Shown here piece after piece: positions 8,045-15,960 of a stretch of DNA of 64,000 nt (within the stretch, counting starts at the first letter, position 1; the number at the start of each line of letters is the position of its first letter). The notes under the pieces are model-generated. The model was not told the DNA's origin, ran no database searches, and was given only the letters and a program-made list of their open reading frames with translations. Origin of the DNA: Pseudomonas veronii (GTDB lineage: Bacteria > Pseudomonadota > Gammaproteobacteria > Pseudomonadales > Pseudomonadaceae); contig NZ_JYLL01000011.1 of NCBI RefSeq assembly GCF_001439695.1, positions 62,001-126,000 on the forward strand. Direction: 5' to 3'. The translations under genes and the position numbers were made by a program.

Positions 8045-9535
8045 ATGAATCAGCTTGACGTGTTACCCGCCGTCCAGGCGTTCCTGTCTCAACCCGGCCG
8101 TCTGTTCATCGGCGGTACCTGGCAAGACGCGGCCAGCGGTCGCCGGTTTGCCGTGGAGAACCCCGCCACGGAAGAAACACTCACGGAAGTCGCGCGCAGC
8201 GACGAGCGCGATGTGGATGCCGCCGTAGCCGCCGCCCGCGCCGCATTCACGGGGGCTTGGGCGCAGCAGTCACCGGCCCAGCGCGGCGTGTTGCTGTTTC
8301 GCCTGGCGGACTTGCTCGACCAGCACCGCGAAGAGCTGGCGCAACTGATCACCCTGGAAAACGGCAAGCCGATTGCCAACGCACGCGCCGAGGCGGCCAG
8401 CGCGGCCAGCATCCTTCGTTACTTCGCCGGTTGGCCGACCAAGATCGAAGGCAGCACGCTGCCGGTATCGCCGGCCAGCGGCGCACCGATGCTCAACTAC
8501 ACGTTGCGCGAGCCGGTGGGCGTCTGCGCCTTGATCGTGCCGTGGAACTTCCCGTTGAACATGTGCGTGTGGAAGCTCGGCCCGGCGCTGGCCACCGGCT
8601 GTGTGGCGGTGCTCAAGCCCGCCGAGCAGACGCCGCTGGTGGCGATCCGGCTGGTGCAGTTGATCGAGGCGGCGGGCTTCCCGCCGGGTGTGGTCAACCT
8701 GATCACCGGCCTGGGCGCCGAGACCGGCGCACCGCTGGCGCAGCATCCTGACGTGGACAAGATCGCCTTCACCGGCTCGACCCAGGTCGGGCGGCTGATC
8801 GCCCAGGCGGCCACCGGCAACATGAAGAAGGTCTCGCTGGAGCTGGGCGGCAAATCACCGAACATCATCTTGCCCGACGCCGACATCGTGCGCGCCGCCA
8901 AGGGCGCCGCCGATGGGATTTTCTACAACCAGGGCCAGGTGTGTACGGCGGCATCGCGTCTGTACGTACACGCCAGCGTGCTGGATCAGGTGCTCGAAGA
9001 ATTGCAGCGCCACGCTGCTGCCCATGTCCTCGGCAACGGCCTGGACCCGGCCAACAGCATGGGCCCGCTGGTGTCCGCGCGGCAGCTGGATACGGTCAAG
9101 GGCTACCTGCAGCGCGGCCAGGAGGAGGGCGCCGAACTGATTTGCGGCGGCGGCCGCCCCGAGCACCTGGAACGCGGGCACTTCATCCAGCCGAGTGTGT
9201 TCCTCGATCGTGCCGAGCGTGCCTGCGTGGCCCGCGAAGAGATCTTCGGCCCGGTGCTCACCGTCATGAGCTGGACCGACGTCGATGACCTGGTGTTGCG
9301 CGCCAACGACTCGCCCTATGGCCTGGCCGCCGGCCTGTGGACCCGCGACTTGCGCTCGGCGCACCGCCTGGCGGCGCAGCTCCAGGCCGGTTCGGTGTGG
9401 ATCAACTGTTGGAACGTGGTCGATGCGGCTTCGCCGTTCGGCGGCTACAAGCAATCCGGCTGGGGCCGGGAAATGGGCAAGAACGTTATCGACGCCTACA
9501 CCGAGACCAAAAGTGTGTTTGTCGATCTCGGCTGA
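8045..9535 (+). CDS. NAD(P)-dependent aldehyde dehydrogenase
   Basis: A 496-residue aldehyde dehydrogenase, clearly different from the one at 1250. The general base is Glu about 266 (LELGGKSPN) and the nucleophile Cys about 300 (GQVCTAA); TGSTQVG and PFGGYKQSG are present. AAGGAG at 8033-8038 fits ATG 8045 best; ATG 8042 is also in frame. It starts 11 bases after the ThDP gene and is certainly co-transcribed. Its probable role is to oxidise the aldehyde released by that enzyme. The sequence is of the betaine/benzaldehyde/hydroxymuconic-semialdehyde type, which does not settle the substrate. Confidence 0.9.
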   Translation: MNQLDVLPAVQAFLSQPGRLFIGGTWQDAASGRRFAVENPATEETLTEVARSDERDVDAAVAAARAAFTGAWAQQSPAQRGVLLFRLADLLDQHREELAQLITLENGKPIANARAEAASAASILRYFAGWPTKIEGSTLPVSPASGAPMLNYTLREPVGVCALIVPWNFPLNMCVWKLGPALATGCVAVLKPAEQTPLVAIRLVQLIEAAGFPPGVVNLITGLGAETGAPLAQHPDVDKIAFTGSTQVGRLIAQAATGNMKKVSLELGGKSPNIILPDADIVRAAKGAADGIFYNQGQVCTAASRLYVHASVLDQVLEELQRHAAAHVLGNGLDPANSMGPLVSARQLDTVKGYLQRGQEEGAELICGGGRPEHLERGHFIQPSVFLDRAERACVAREEIFGPVLTVMSWTDVDDLVLRANDSPYGLAAGLWTRDLRSAHRLAAQLQAGSVWINCWNVVDAASPFGGYKQSGWGREMGKNVIDAYTETKSVFVDLG

Positions 9536-9561
9536 ACAGAATAATCACAAGAGGAACTGCT

Positions 9562-10356
9562 ATGGATCTGGAATTGAAAGGCCGCGTGGCAATCGTCACC
9601 GGAGGTGGCATGGGCATCGGCAAGGAAGTTGCGCGCTTTCTGTCCGAAGAAGGCTGCAAGGTGGTGATCTGTGCGCGGCGCATGGCGTTTCTCCAGCTGG
9701 CCGCCGAAGAGATCAGCGCGCAGACCGGCAACGAAGTACTGCCGCTGTTCTGCGACACCAACGATATGTCGGCCGTGTCGGAAATGGTCGCCGCCGCGCA
9801 CAAGCACTTCGGCCGCATCGACATCCTGGTCAACGGTGCCGCGGCGCCGTCGGGCGTGGTGCGCAATGACATCGAGCATGCCGGCGACGACGAGTTGCTG
9901 TCGGATCTCAACACCAAAGTGATCGGCTACTTCCGCTGTGCCAAGGCCGTGACCCCGCACATGAAGGCGGGTGGCTTCGGCCGCATCATCAACATCGGCG
10001 GCCTCACCGGGCGCAGCAGCAAAGTCCTCTCGGGGATGCGCAACCTGGCGATCGCGCACATGACCAAAACCCTCTCCGACCAGTTGGGCGCGTTCGGCAT
10101 CACGGTCAACCTGATCCACCCGGGCGTGGTCGACACCCCGCACATCCGCGAGCTGTACGAGCGCGAAGGGATCAAGCAGGGCAAGACCCCGGAGCAGGTC
10201 GAGCAGGGCTACATCGACGCAACGCCGATTCGCCGCACGCTGGCGCCCATTGAAATGGGCTGGCTGATCGGCTTCCTGGCGTCTCCCAAGGCTGGCGCGG
10301 TGACCGGTGAATCCATCGGTATCGACGGCGGCCTGACCCGTGGCATCTTCATCTGA
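9562..10356 (+). CDS. Short-chain dehydrogenase/reductase lacking the usual catalytic residues
   Basis: A 264-residue SDR-fold protein. The Rossmann motif TGGGMGIG is at residues 13-20 and NGAA (91-94) stands where NNAG is usual. The active-site region differs: Ser of the triad is replaced by Gly (NIGG, 144-147), and the YxxxK motif aligns with S157-GMR-N161, so both Tyr and Lys are missing. The C-terminus IDGGLTRG is normal. It may bind NAD(P) with altered chemistry or act as a non-redox partner. Its place between an aldehyde dehydrogenase and a beta-propeller gene indicates a role in the same pathway. Confidence 0.82.
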   Translation: MDLELKGRVAIVTGGGMGIGKEVARFLSEEGCKVVICARRMAFLQLAAEEISAQTGNEVLPLFCDTNDMSAVSEMVAAAHKHFGRIDILVNGAAAPSGVVRNDIEHAGDDELLSDLNTKVIGYFRCAKAVTPHMKAGGFGRIINIGGLTGRSSKVLSGMRNLAIAHMTKTLSDQLGAFGITVNLIHPGVVDTPHIRELYEREGIKQGKTPEQVEQGYIDATPIRRTLAPIEMGWLIGFLASPKAGAVTGESIGIDGGLTRGIFI

Positions 10357-10368
10357 GGAGTAACTGCG

Positions 10369-11409
10369 ATGAGTAACGGAACCCTATTAGTCGCCACCGT
10401 CGGCCAGGCCGTGATCCGTAGCGCCGACGATGGCCGCAGTTGGCATCGTCTCGGCCTCGGGCAGGATCTGGAGTTCGATGCGATCACCCGTTCGCTGAGC
10501 TTTCACCCCGGCACGCCGGACGTGATTTATGCCGGCACCGACATTGGTTTGTGCGTCAGCCACGACACGGGCGGCCATTGGCAGCAGGTCGACACGCCGT
10601 TCAACGGGCAGACCGTGTGGAAGGTGGCGGTCGACCCGCAGGATGCTCTGCGGATATTCGTCGGCACCGGTGCGCCTTCGCGCGCCGAGCTATGGCGCAC
10701 CCTGGACGGCGGCCTGAGCTGGGATCGCGCGCCGGTGGAAATCCCGGAGTTCTGTGATGGCGTCAGTCGTCCACGGTTGCTGGCCTTCGCCTACGACCCC
10801 ACCGACCGCAACCAGGTGTGGTTCGGCCTCGAGGAGGGCGGGCTGTTCCATTCGCGTAACGGCGGCGAAAGCTGGATGCGCGTCGATGATCGGCTGCTGT
10901 GGGACTTCAACTCGGACATTCACAACATCCTGGTCCTGCCCAATCACGGTGAGAAAGTCATCGTGGTGGTTTGCGTCAATGCGGTTTACCGCAGCCTTGA
11001 TGAAGGGCTGACCTGGACCGGCATCGTCGCCCGCGAAGCGTTTGGCCTGTATTACGCGCGCGCCATGAGTGCGCCATTGGGCACGCAGGATACGCTGTAC
11101 CTGAGCATCTCCGACGGCACGCCGGGCACCACCAGCAAGATCCTGGTCTCCCATGATGCCGCGCTCAGTTGGCAGGTGTTGCCGCTGCCGCAACAGCCCA
11201 ATTCCTGTGTGTGGGCTATCGCCTTCAACCCGGCGAACCCTCGGCAAATCGTGGCGGGCACCAAGTACGGCCATTTGTTCACCTCCGAGAACGGCGGTGA
11301 CGGCTGGCAGAAGCAGTGGCGCGAATTCAGTGAGATCGCTGACGTGCTGTGGACCCCCGCCGTGGCGCAGATCAAGGCGGGGCATCAATCCATCGTCAAG
11401 AAAAACTGA
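10369..11409 (+). CDS. Asp-box (BNR) beta-propeller protein, sialidase/VPS10-like fold
   Basis: A 346-residue protein built of about seven Asp-box turns, for example SADDGRSW, SHDTGGHW, TLDGGLSW, SRNGGESW, SLDEGLTW, SHDAALSW and SENGGDGW, spaced about 40-50 residues apart. That predicts a seven-bladed propeller. There is no signal peptide, so it should stay in the cytoplasm, and I see no sialidase Arg triad, so glycosidase activity is doubtful. AGGAG precedes the ATG and only 12 bases separate it from the SDR gene. Its function here is unknown: a lyase- or isomerase-type propeller enzyme or a scaffold are both possible. Confidence 0.75.
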   Translation: MSNGTLLVATVGQAVIRSADDGRSWHRLGLGQDLEFDAITRSLSFHPGTPDVIYAGTDIGLCVSHDTGGHWQQVDTPFNGQTVWKVAVDPQDALRIFVGTGAPSRAELWRTLDGGLSWDRAPVEIPEFCDGVSRPRLLAFAYDPTDRNQVWFGLEEGGLFHSRNGGESWMRVDDRLLWDFNSDIHNILVLPNHGEKVIVVVCVNAVYRSLDEGLTWTGIVAREAFGLYYARAMSAPLGTQDTLYLSISDGTPGTTSKILVSHDAALSWQVLPLPQQPNSCVWAIAFNPANPRQIVAGTKYGHLFTSENGGDGWQKQWREFSEIADVLWTPAVAQIKAGHQSIVKKN

Positions 11410-11420
11410 GGTAGTGCGTG

Positions 11421-11870
11421 ATGAAAGTCGAAGTCCTTCGTACTCACTTATCGCTATGGGTGAGTGATCCAGATGTGTCAGCACTTTGGTACGCCGACAT
11501 CCTGGGTATGCACGAAAGTGCCCGTGGCGAGAGCTGGGTGATGATGGCGTTTGGCACCAAGCACCACGACATTGCGTTGATTCGTGCCGAACCCGGCGCC
11601 CATCAGGGCGGGTTGGGGTTGCAGCACTACGGATTGGAAATCGCCGGCGACATGACCACCCTGCGCCAGCTCTACGGCATGTTGCTGAGCAAAGGCGTCG
11701 AGGTGGTGAAAATCACCGATCACGAAATCGGCCATGGCGTGTATTTCCACGATCCGGATTGTAATCGCATGGAATTCTTTCTCGAGACCGAGCACGACGA
11801 CGCACTTGGCAAGGCCCGCTTCAAGGCCGCCGGCGCGCCGAGCCGGAATTTTAAACTCGACCCACTTTGA
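11421..11870 (+). CDS. VOC-superfamily protein (extradiol-dioxygenase/glyoxalase-like)
   Basis: A 149-residue single-module vicinal-oxygen-chelate protein. Likely metal ligands are His9 (RTHLSLWV), His69 (GLQHYGLEI) and Glu118 (CNRMEFFLE), the H-H-E set of type I extradiol dioxygenases and glyoxalases. The ATG at 11421 was preferred to the GTG just before it because of spacing from GAGG. At this size it is half a classic two-module ring-cleavage enzyme and may act as a dimer. Between hydroxylase-type and hydratase-type genes, ring cleavage or a related metal-dependent step is a reasonable guess, not proved. Confidence 0.82.
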   Translation: MKVEVLRTHLSLWVSDPDVSALWYADILGMHESARGESWVMMAFGTKHHDIALIRAEPGAHQGGLGLQHYGLEIAGDMTTLRQLYGMLLSKGVEVVKITDHEIGHGVYFHDPDCNRMEFFLETEHDDALGKARFKAAGAPSRNFKLDPL

Positions 11871-11885
11871 ATAGAGGCAGCTCTG

Positions 11886-12488
11886 ATGAAAACCGCGAAT
11901 TTCGCCAGCTATCACATCCGTAAATGGTACAGCTTCATTGAAGAAACCCTGGCCAACGAAACCGGCCAGTTGGCCGATGGCGAACCTGTGTACAAGTACG
12001 CCATCGCCGCAGTGATTGCCAACCCCTATGCCGGCCGCTTCAGCCAGACGCTGGATGCATTGGTGGACGACTCGCCGTTGCTGGGCGAAGAGTTCGGCCG
12101 GCGCATCAACGCACTGGCCGGCGAGCACGAGATTGTCAGCTACGGCAAGGCTATCCTGGTGGGCACCGAGGGCGAGTACGAGCACGGCAACGCGTTCCTG
12201 ACCAACCCTGCCGCCGATCCGATCCGTGTCGCGCTGGGCGGTGGCAAGTCGTGGGTGCCGTCCACTGGCAAACGTGGCGGTCCGGGTTCGACCATTGACG
12301 TGCCATTGGCTCACAAGGACGCGCTGTATGTGCGCTCCCATTACGACAGCATGTCGCTGATGTTCGGTGACGGTCCTTCGCCGGACGAGATCGTTGTGAT
12401 CTGGGCCTTCGCCACGCGCGGACGCCTGCATGCACGGCTCGGCGGTTTGCAGGCGGCGGATGTGCAAGGTCTCGACGGGCTGCACTGA
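11886..12488 (+). CDS. PF06684-type 'amino acid synthesis' family protein
   Basis: A 200-residue protein that I recognise as the family labelled amino acid synthesis (PF06684, formerly DUF1185), whose biochemical role is not settled. It is Gly-rich in the second half (ALGGGKSWVPSTGKRGG, then the region up to IVVIWAFATRGR) and has no signal peptide or membrane segment. It begins 15 bases after the VOC gene, inside the operon, so it should act in the same pathway and not in anabolism. The family name should be treated as a label only. Confidence 0.7.
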   Translation: MKTANFASYHIRKWYSFIEETLANETGQLADGEPVYKYAIAAVIANPYAGRFSQTLDALVDDSPLLGEEFGRRINALAGEHEIVSYGKAILVGTEGEYEHGNAFLTNPAADPIRVALGGGKSWVPSTGKRGGPGSTIDVPLAHKDALYVRSHYDSMSLMFGDGPSPDEIVVIWAFATRGRLHARLGGLQAADVQGLDGLH

Positions 12489-12551
12489 GCCCGGGCGCAA
12501 GGCCTTGCGTGGCATCCGATCAAAACCACAACAAGAAAGCGGTGACTAGCG

Positions 12552-14159
12552 ATGAAGCAGGACAAAACCCAGGTGGTCATTGTCGGCGGCGGCCCGAACG
12601 GGATCACCGCCGCACACTATATGGGGATGTACGGTATCGACTGCGTCGTCCTTGAACTGGCCGACGGCATCCTGCCTTATCCCCGCGCAGTTGGCATGGA
12701 TGATGAAGCGCTGCGTGTACTGCAGGGGATCGGCATTGCCGAGCTGGCCGCACGTGACATGATCTGCGATGTACCGCTGCGCTATTACAACGCGCGTGGC
12801 GTGTGTTTCGCCGAGGTCAAGCCGAGCGTCGCGCAGTACGGTTGGCCGATGCGGAACATCTTCATGCAGCAATTGCTCGAAGGCACCCTGCGCGAACATC
12901 TCGTGCAGCACGCCAGCGTCCAATTGCGCCAGGGCCATGAACTGCTCGAACTGGAGCAGGACGAGCAGGGCGTGACCTTGCAGGTGCGCGATGCCCACGG
13001 CGAGCTCTACCAATTGCAGGCCGACTATGTGATTGGCGCCGACGGCGGGCGTTCCACCGTGCGCAAACAGTTGGGCGTCGAACTGCTCGGGCTCACGCAT
13101 CCGCGCAAATGGGTGGTGGTCGATACGGCCAACGACACCCTGGATGCGCCGTACACCGCCCTGCATGCCGATCCGCAACGGCCCTTCGTGTGTATCTACC
13201 TGCCTTATCAGCAGCGGCGCTGGGAGTTCATGCTGCTGGAGGGCGAAGACGAAGCGAAGATGTGCGACGAGGCGACGATTCGTGAACTGATCCGCGGCCA
13301 TATCGGCGCGGCCGTGGATCAGTTGAACGTCATCCGAATCCGCGCTTACACCCACCACTCCCGTGTTGCGGCGCGGTTTGTCCAGGGGCGGGTCGCGCTG
13401 GTCGGCGATGCGGCGCATATTTCGCCGCCCTGGGCCGGGCAGGGGCTCAATTCCGGCCTGCGCGACGTGGCCAACGTGGCCTGGAAACTGGCGGCGATCA
13501 TTCAGGGCCGCGCGGCGCCGTCGATCCTCGCCAGCTACGACCAGGAACGCCGCGGCCACGCCACCGAGCTGGTGGCGCTGGCCGACAATATGGGCGCCGT
13601 GCTGGGGTTGACCAACCCGTTGATGGCCGGCGTGCGCGACTGGCTGTTCCAGGCGGTCAACAGTGTCGACAACCTGCGCTCGCACCTCTTGGAATTCAAG
13701 TTCAAACCCAAGGCCACCATCACCCAAGGCCTGGTCTATCACGAGCGTGCCGAGCTGCGCGAAGACGATCTGGTCGGGCAACTGTTCGTGCAGCCTTATA
13801 TCGAAGATGCCCAGGGCCAACGTCGGCGCCTCGACGACATGCTGGGCAACTCGTATGCCGTGCTGGGTTACCGCACCAATCCCCGGGCGCCACTGAGCGA
13901 GGACATGGCCGCGTATTGGGCGCGTTGGAACACGTGCTTTATCCAGGTCAACCGTTCGCGCAGCGGCGTGGGGCGCAACCAACCGCTGACGGCGATGGAC
14001 GCGATCAGTGTGGAGGACGTGGATAACCGGCTGGGCGAGTGGTTCTCCAAGGTGCGCGACTGCATCGTCGTGGTGCGTCCGGACCGCTTTGTCGCGGCCA
14101 TTACCACCCCAGAGCGGCTGGACGGTGTATTGCGCAAGCTGGCGGAGCAACTGTCATGA
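12552..14159 (+). CDS. FAD-dependent aromatic hydroxylase, MhpA-like
   Basis: A 535-residue class A flavoprotein monooxygenase. FAD motifs are in order: GGGPNG at residues 12-17, the DG motif (VIGADGGRSTVRK) near 165, and GDAAHISPPWAGQGLN near 290. It resembles 3-(3-hydroxyphenyl)propionate hydroxylase (MhpA), which hydroxylates a phenolic ring ortho to an existing OH using NAD(P)H and O2. It overlaps the next gene by four bases (ATGA), so translation is probably coupled. The substrate is likely a hydroxylated aromatic or heteroaromatic acid, but identity to MhpA cannot be judged by eye. Confidence 0.85.
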   Translation: MKQDKTQVVIVGGGPNGITAAHYMGMYGIDCVVLELADGILPYPRAVGMDDEALRVLQGIGIAELAARDMICDVPLRYYNARGVCFAEVKPSVAQYGWPMRNIFMQQLLEGTLREHLVQHASVQLRQGHELLELEQDEQGVTLQVRDAHGELYQLQADYVIGADGGRSTVRKQLGVELLGLTHPRKWVVVDTANDTLDAPYTALHADPQRPFVCIYLPYQQRRWEFMLLEGEDEAKMCDEATIRELIRGHIGAAVDQLNVIRIRAYTHHSRVAARFVQGRVALVGDAAHISPPWAGQGLNSGLRDVANVAWKLAAIIQGRAAPSILASYDQERRGHATELVALADNMGAVLGLTNPLMAGVRDWLFQAVNSVDNLRSHLLEFKFKPKATITQGLVYHERAELREDDLVGQLFVQPYIEDAQGQRRRLDDMLGNSYAVLGYRTNPRAPLSEDMAAYWARWNTCFIQVNRSRSGVGRNQPLTAMDAISVEDVDNRLGEWFSKVRDCIVVVRPDRFVAAITTPERLDGVLRKLAEQLS

Positions 14160-14935
14160 GCACGCCCGACGATGTACTCGGCCAACTGCGCCAAGCGAGG
14201 CTCAGCGCTCATGCCATAGCGCCTTTGGCACCGCAGGCGCTGGACCGGCAGCAAGGCTACGCGCTGTTGCGCCAGACCCTGGAGCGACGCGTGGCCGCCG
14301 GGGAGAAACCGAGCGGCTGGAAGGTCGCCTTCGCTGGCCGAGCCGCGCAAGCACGCTTTGCTCTCGACGAACCGGTGTACGGCGGCCTCACGGAGGCGAT
14401 GCAGGTTGAGCCGGGGAGTGCGGTGCCGTTGGCGCGGCTGATCCAGCCCAAGCTGGAGGTCGAACTGGCGTTCGTCTTCGGGCACGCGCTGGCGCCGGGG
14501 GACTACCGCGACCAGGACATTCTGACGGCCATCGCCGAGGTGGCGCCCGCGTTCGAAATCGCCGACTGCCGATGGCAAGGCTGGCGTTTCGGGCTTGGCG
14601 CCTTCCTCGCCGATAACGCGGCGGCGGGGCTTTACTGTGTGGGGCCGAGGTCGCCGTTCGAGCCGCAACAGCATGCCTGCGTGCCCTATCGTCTGGAGCA
14701 TGAAGGGGTTCACCTGGGCAGCGGCGATACGCAGGCTCGGGAAGACAACCCCCTGTTCAATCTGTGCTGGTTGGTGCGCCGGCTCCTGGCGGACGGTCAC
14801 CGTATCGAGGCTGGGCAGGTGGTGCTGTCGGGCGCGTTGCTGGCACCGATCGATATACAGCCGGGAACCTATCGTCTGCAGATGCTTGGCACGGAACTGG
14901 CTTTGATTTTCCGGGCGGACACTGTGCCCGTGTGA
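14156..14935 (+). CDS. 2-keto-4-pentenoate hydratase-like protein (MhpD family)
   Basis: A 259-residue member of the fumarylacetoacetase-C/hydratase-decarboxylase family. The pattern GWKVAFAG, the PKLEVELAF segment with metal-ligand acidic residues, and VAPAFEIADCR are typical of 2-hydroxypent-2,4-dienoate hydratase and 4-oxalocrotonate decarboxylase. The start overlaps the hydroxylase stop. In meta-cleavage pathways this enzyme hydrates the dienoate before an aldolase; no aldolase gene is present here, so the end of the pathway must be elsewhere or different. Confidence 0.83.
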   Translation: MSTPDDVLGQLRQARLSAHAIAPLAPQALDRQQGYALLRQTLERRVAAGEKPSGWKVAFAGRAAQARFALDEPVYGGLTEAMQVEPGSAVPLARLIQPKLEVELAFVFGHALAPGDYRDQDILTAIAEVAPAFEIADCRWQGWRFGLGAFLADNAAAGLYCVGPRSPFEPQQHACVPYRLEHEGVHLGSGDTQAREDNPLFNLCWLVRRLLADGHRIEAGQVVLSGALLAPIDIQPGTYRLQMLGTELALIFRADTVPV

Positions 14936-15011
14936 ATGCCAGCTGCCGTCAGGGATGACTGAGCCCCCTTCAGGCCAATGACCAGACACAGGCCGCCGAG
15001 GAACGACGAAT

Positions 15012-15953
15012 ATGCTCGCTGAAGTCCGAACCTTCAATGATCCTCAACAGCACGCCGGCTCGATCCAGGGCTGGCAGCAGATCTACGACCAACTGGGCCG
15101 TGGCTGCCTCACCAGTGAACTGCGCCAGTTGTCCTGCGATCGCTTCCAGATTTTCCAGGAGGTGCTGGACAAGCGAGTGGTGCAGCATGGTTCCTCGCCC
15201 AAAGGCCGGTTGTGCGCCGCCATGTCATTGGGCAGCTCGCCGGTGGTGCAAGGGCAGCAAGTGGACGCGCAGAGCGTGGTGCTGCTGCGCGATTCGGAGG
15301 AGTTCGTATTGCATGCCCCGGAAGGCACGCATTTTTTCGCGATCAACGTCGACGCGGTACGCTTTGCCAAACTGGCGGCTTTCGAATTATCCGGCGAGCA
15401 GCTTAAACGCCTGACCACTGTGTCTCAGCTGCGTGTGGATGAGGCGTTACTGCTGCGTATACACCAGCGTATTCACCCGTTGTTTCGTCACCTTTTGGAA
15501 CATACCGACGCGATCAGCGCCGTTTCGGAAAAGATCCTGGAAGATGAGCTGCTCGGCACCTTCCTGGACCTGTTCACCCATGCCAGCGACGAGGTGCGTT
15601 GCCGGCGCGGCAATTTCGCCGTCAGTGCCTACCTGGTCCGGCGTTGCCAGGAGTTGATCGTTGCCAGCGGCGATACTCCATTGAGCATCCTCGATCTGTG
15701 CGAGCAATTGCGCGTCAGCCGCAGGACCCTGCAGAACAGTTTTCAGGCGGTGACCGGCCTGCGCCCGGTCGAGTACCTGCGCAATCTGCGCCTCAACGCG
15801 GTCCGGCGGCGGTTGATCGCGACCGCGGCCAGCGAGAAAAACGTCGGTGAGGTCGCCGTGGCCATGGGCTTTTTTCACCTGAGTCACTTCGCGGCGCATT
15901 ACCGCGAATTGTTTGGCGAGTCGCCCTCGGAAACGCGCAGGGCCGAGCGCTGA
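15012..15953 (+). CDS. AraC-family transcriptional regulator
   Basis: A 313-residue regulator with an N-terminal cupin-like ligand region of about 200 residues and a C-terminal AraC/XylS DNA-binding domain (LSILDLCEQLRVSRRTLQNS and MGFFHLSHFAAHYRELFGESP). It resembles the ethanolamine/EutR-type and OruR-type regulators in layout. It follows the catabolic operon by 76 bases on the same strand, so it may be the activator of that operon next to the IclR-type regulator upstream. It ends 8 bases from a convergent gene. Confidence 0.87.
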   Translation: MLAEVRTFNDPQQHAGSIQGWQQIYDQLGRGCLTSELRQLSCDRFQIFQEVLDKRVVQHGSSPKGRLCAAMSLGSSPVVQGQQVDAQSVVLLRDSEEFVLHAPEGTHFFAINVDAVRFAKLAAFELSGEQLKRLTTVSQLRVDEALLLRIHQRIHPLFRHLLEHTDAISAVSEKILEDELLGTFLDLFTHASDEVRCRRGNFAVSAYLVRRCQELIVASGDTPLSILDLCEQLRVSRRTLQNSFQAVTGLRPVEYLRNLRLNAVRRRLIATAASEKNVGEVAVAMGFFHLSHFAAHYRELFGESPSETRRAER

Positions 15954-15960
15954 TGCGCGA

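Noticed and set aside
12496-12509. Palindrome CGCAAGGCCTTGCG between the PF06684 and hydroxylase genes
   Set aside because: A 14-base perfect palindrome without loop is expected at times in such DNA and does not fit a terminator; no partner copy was seen.
12546-14150. 534-codon open frame opposite the FAD hydroxylase
   Set aside because: Same explanation; the plus-strand protein has all FAD motifs.
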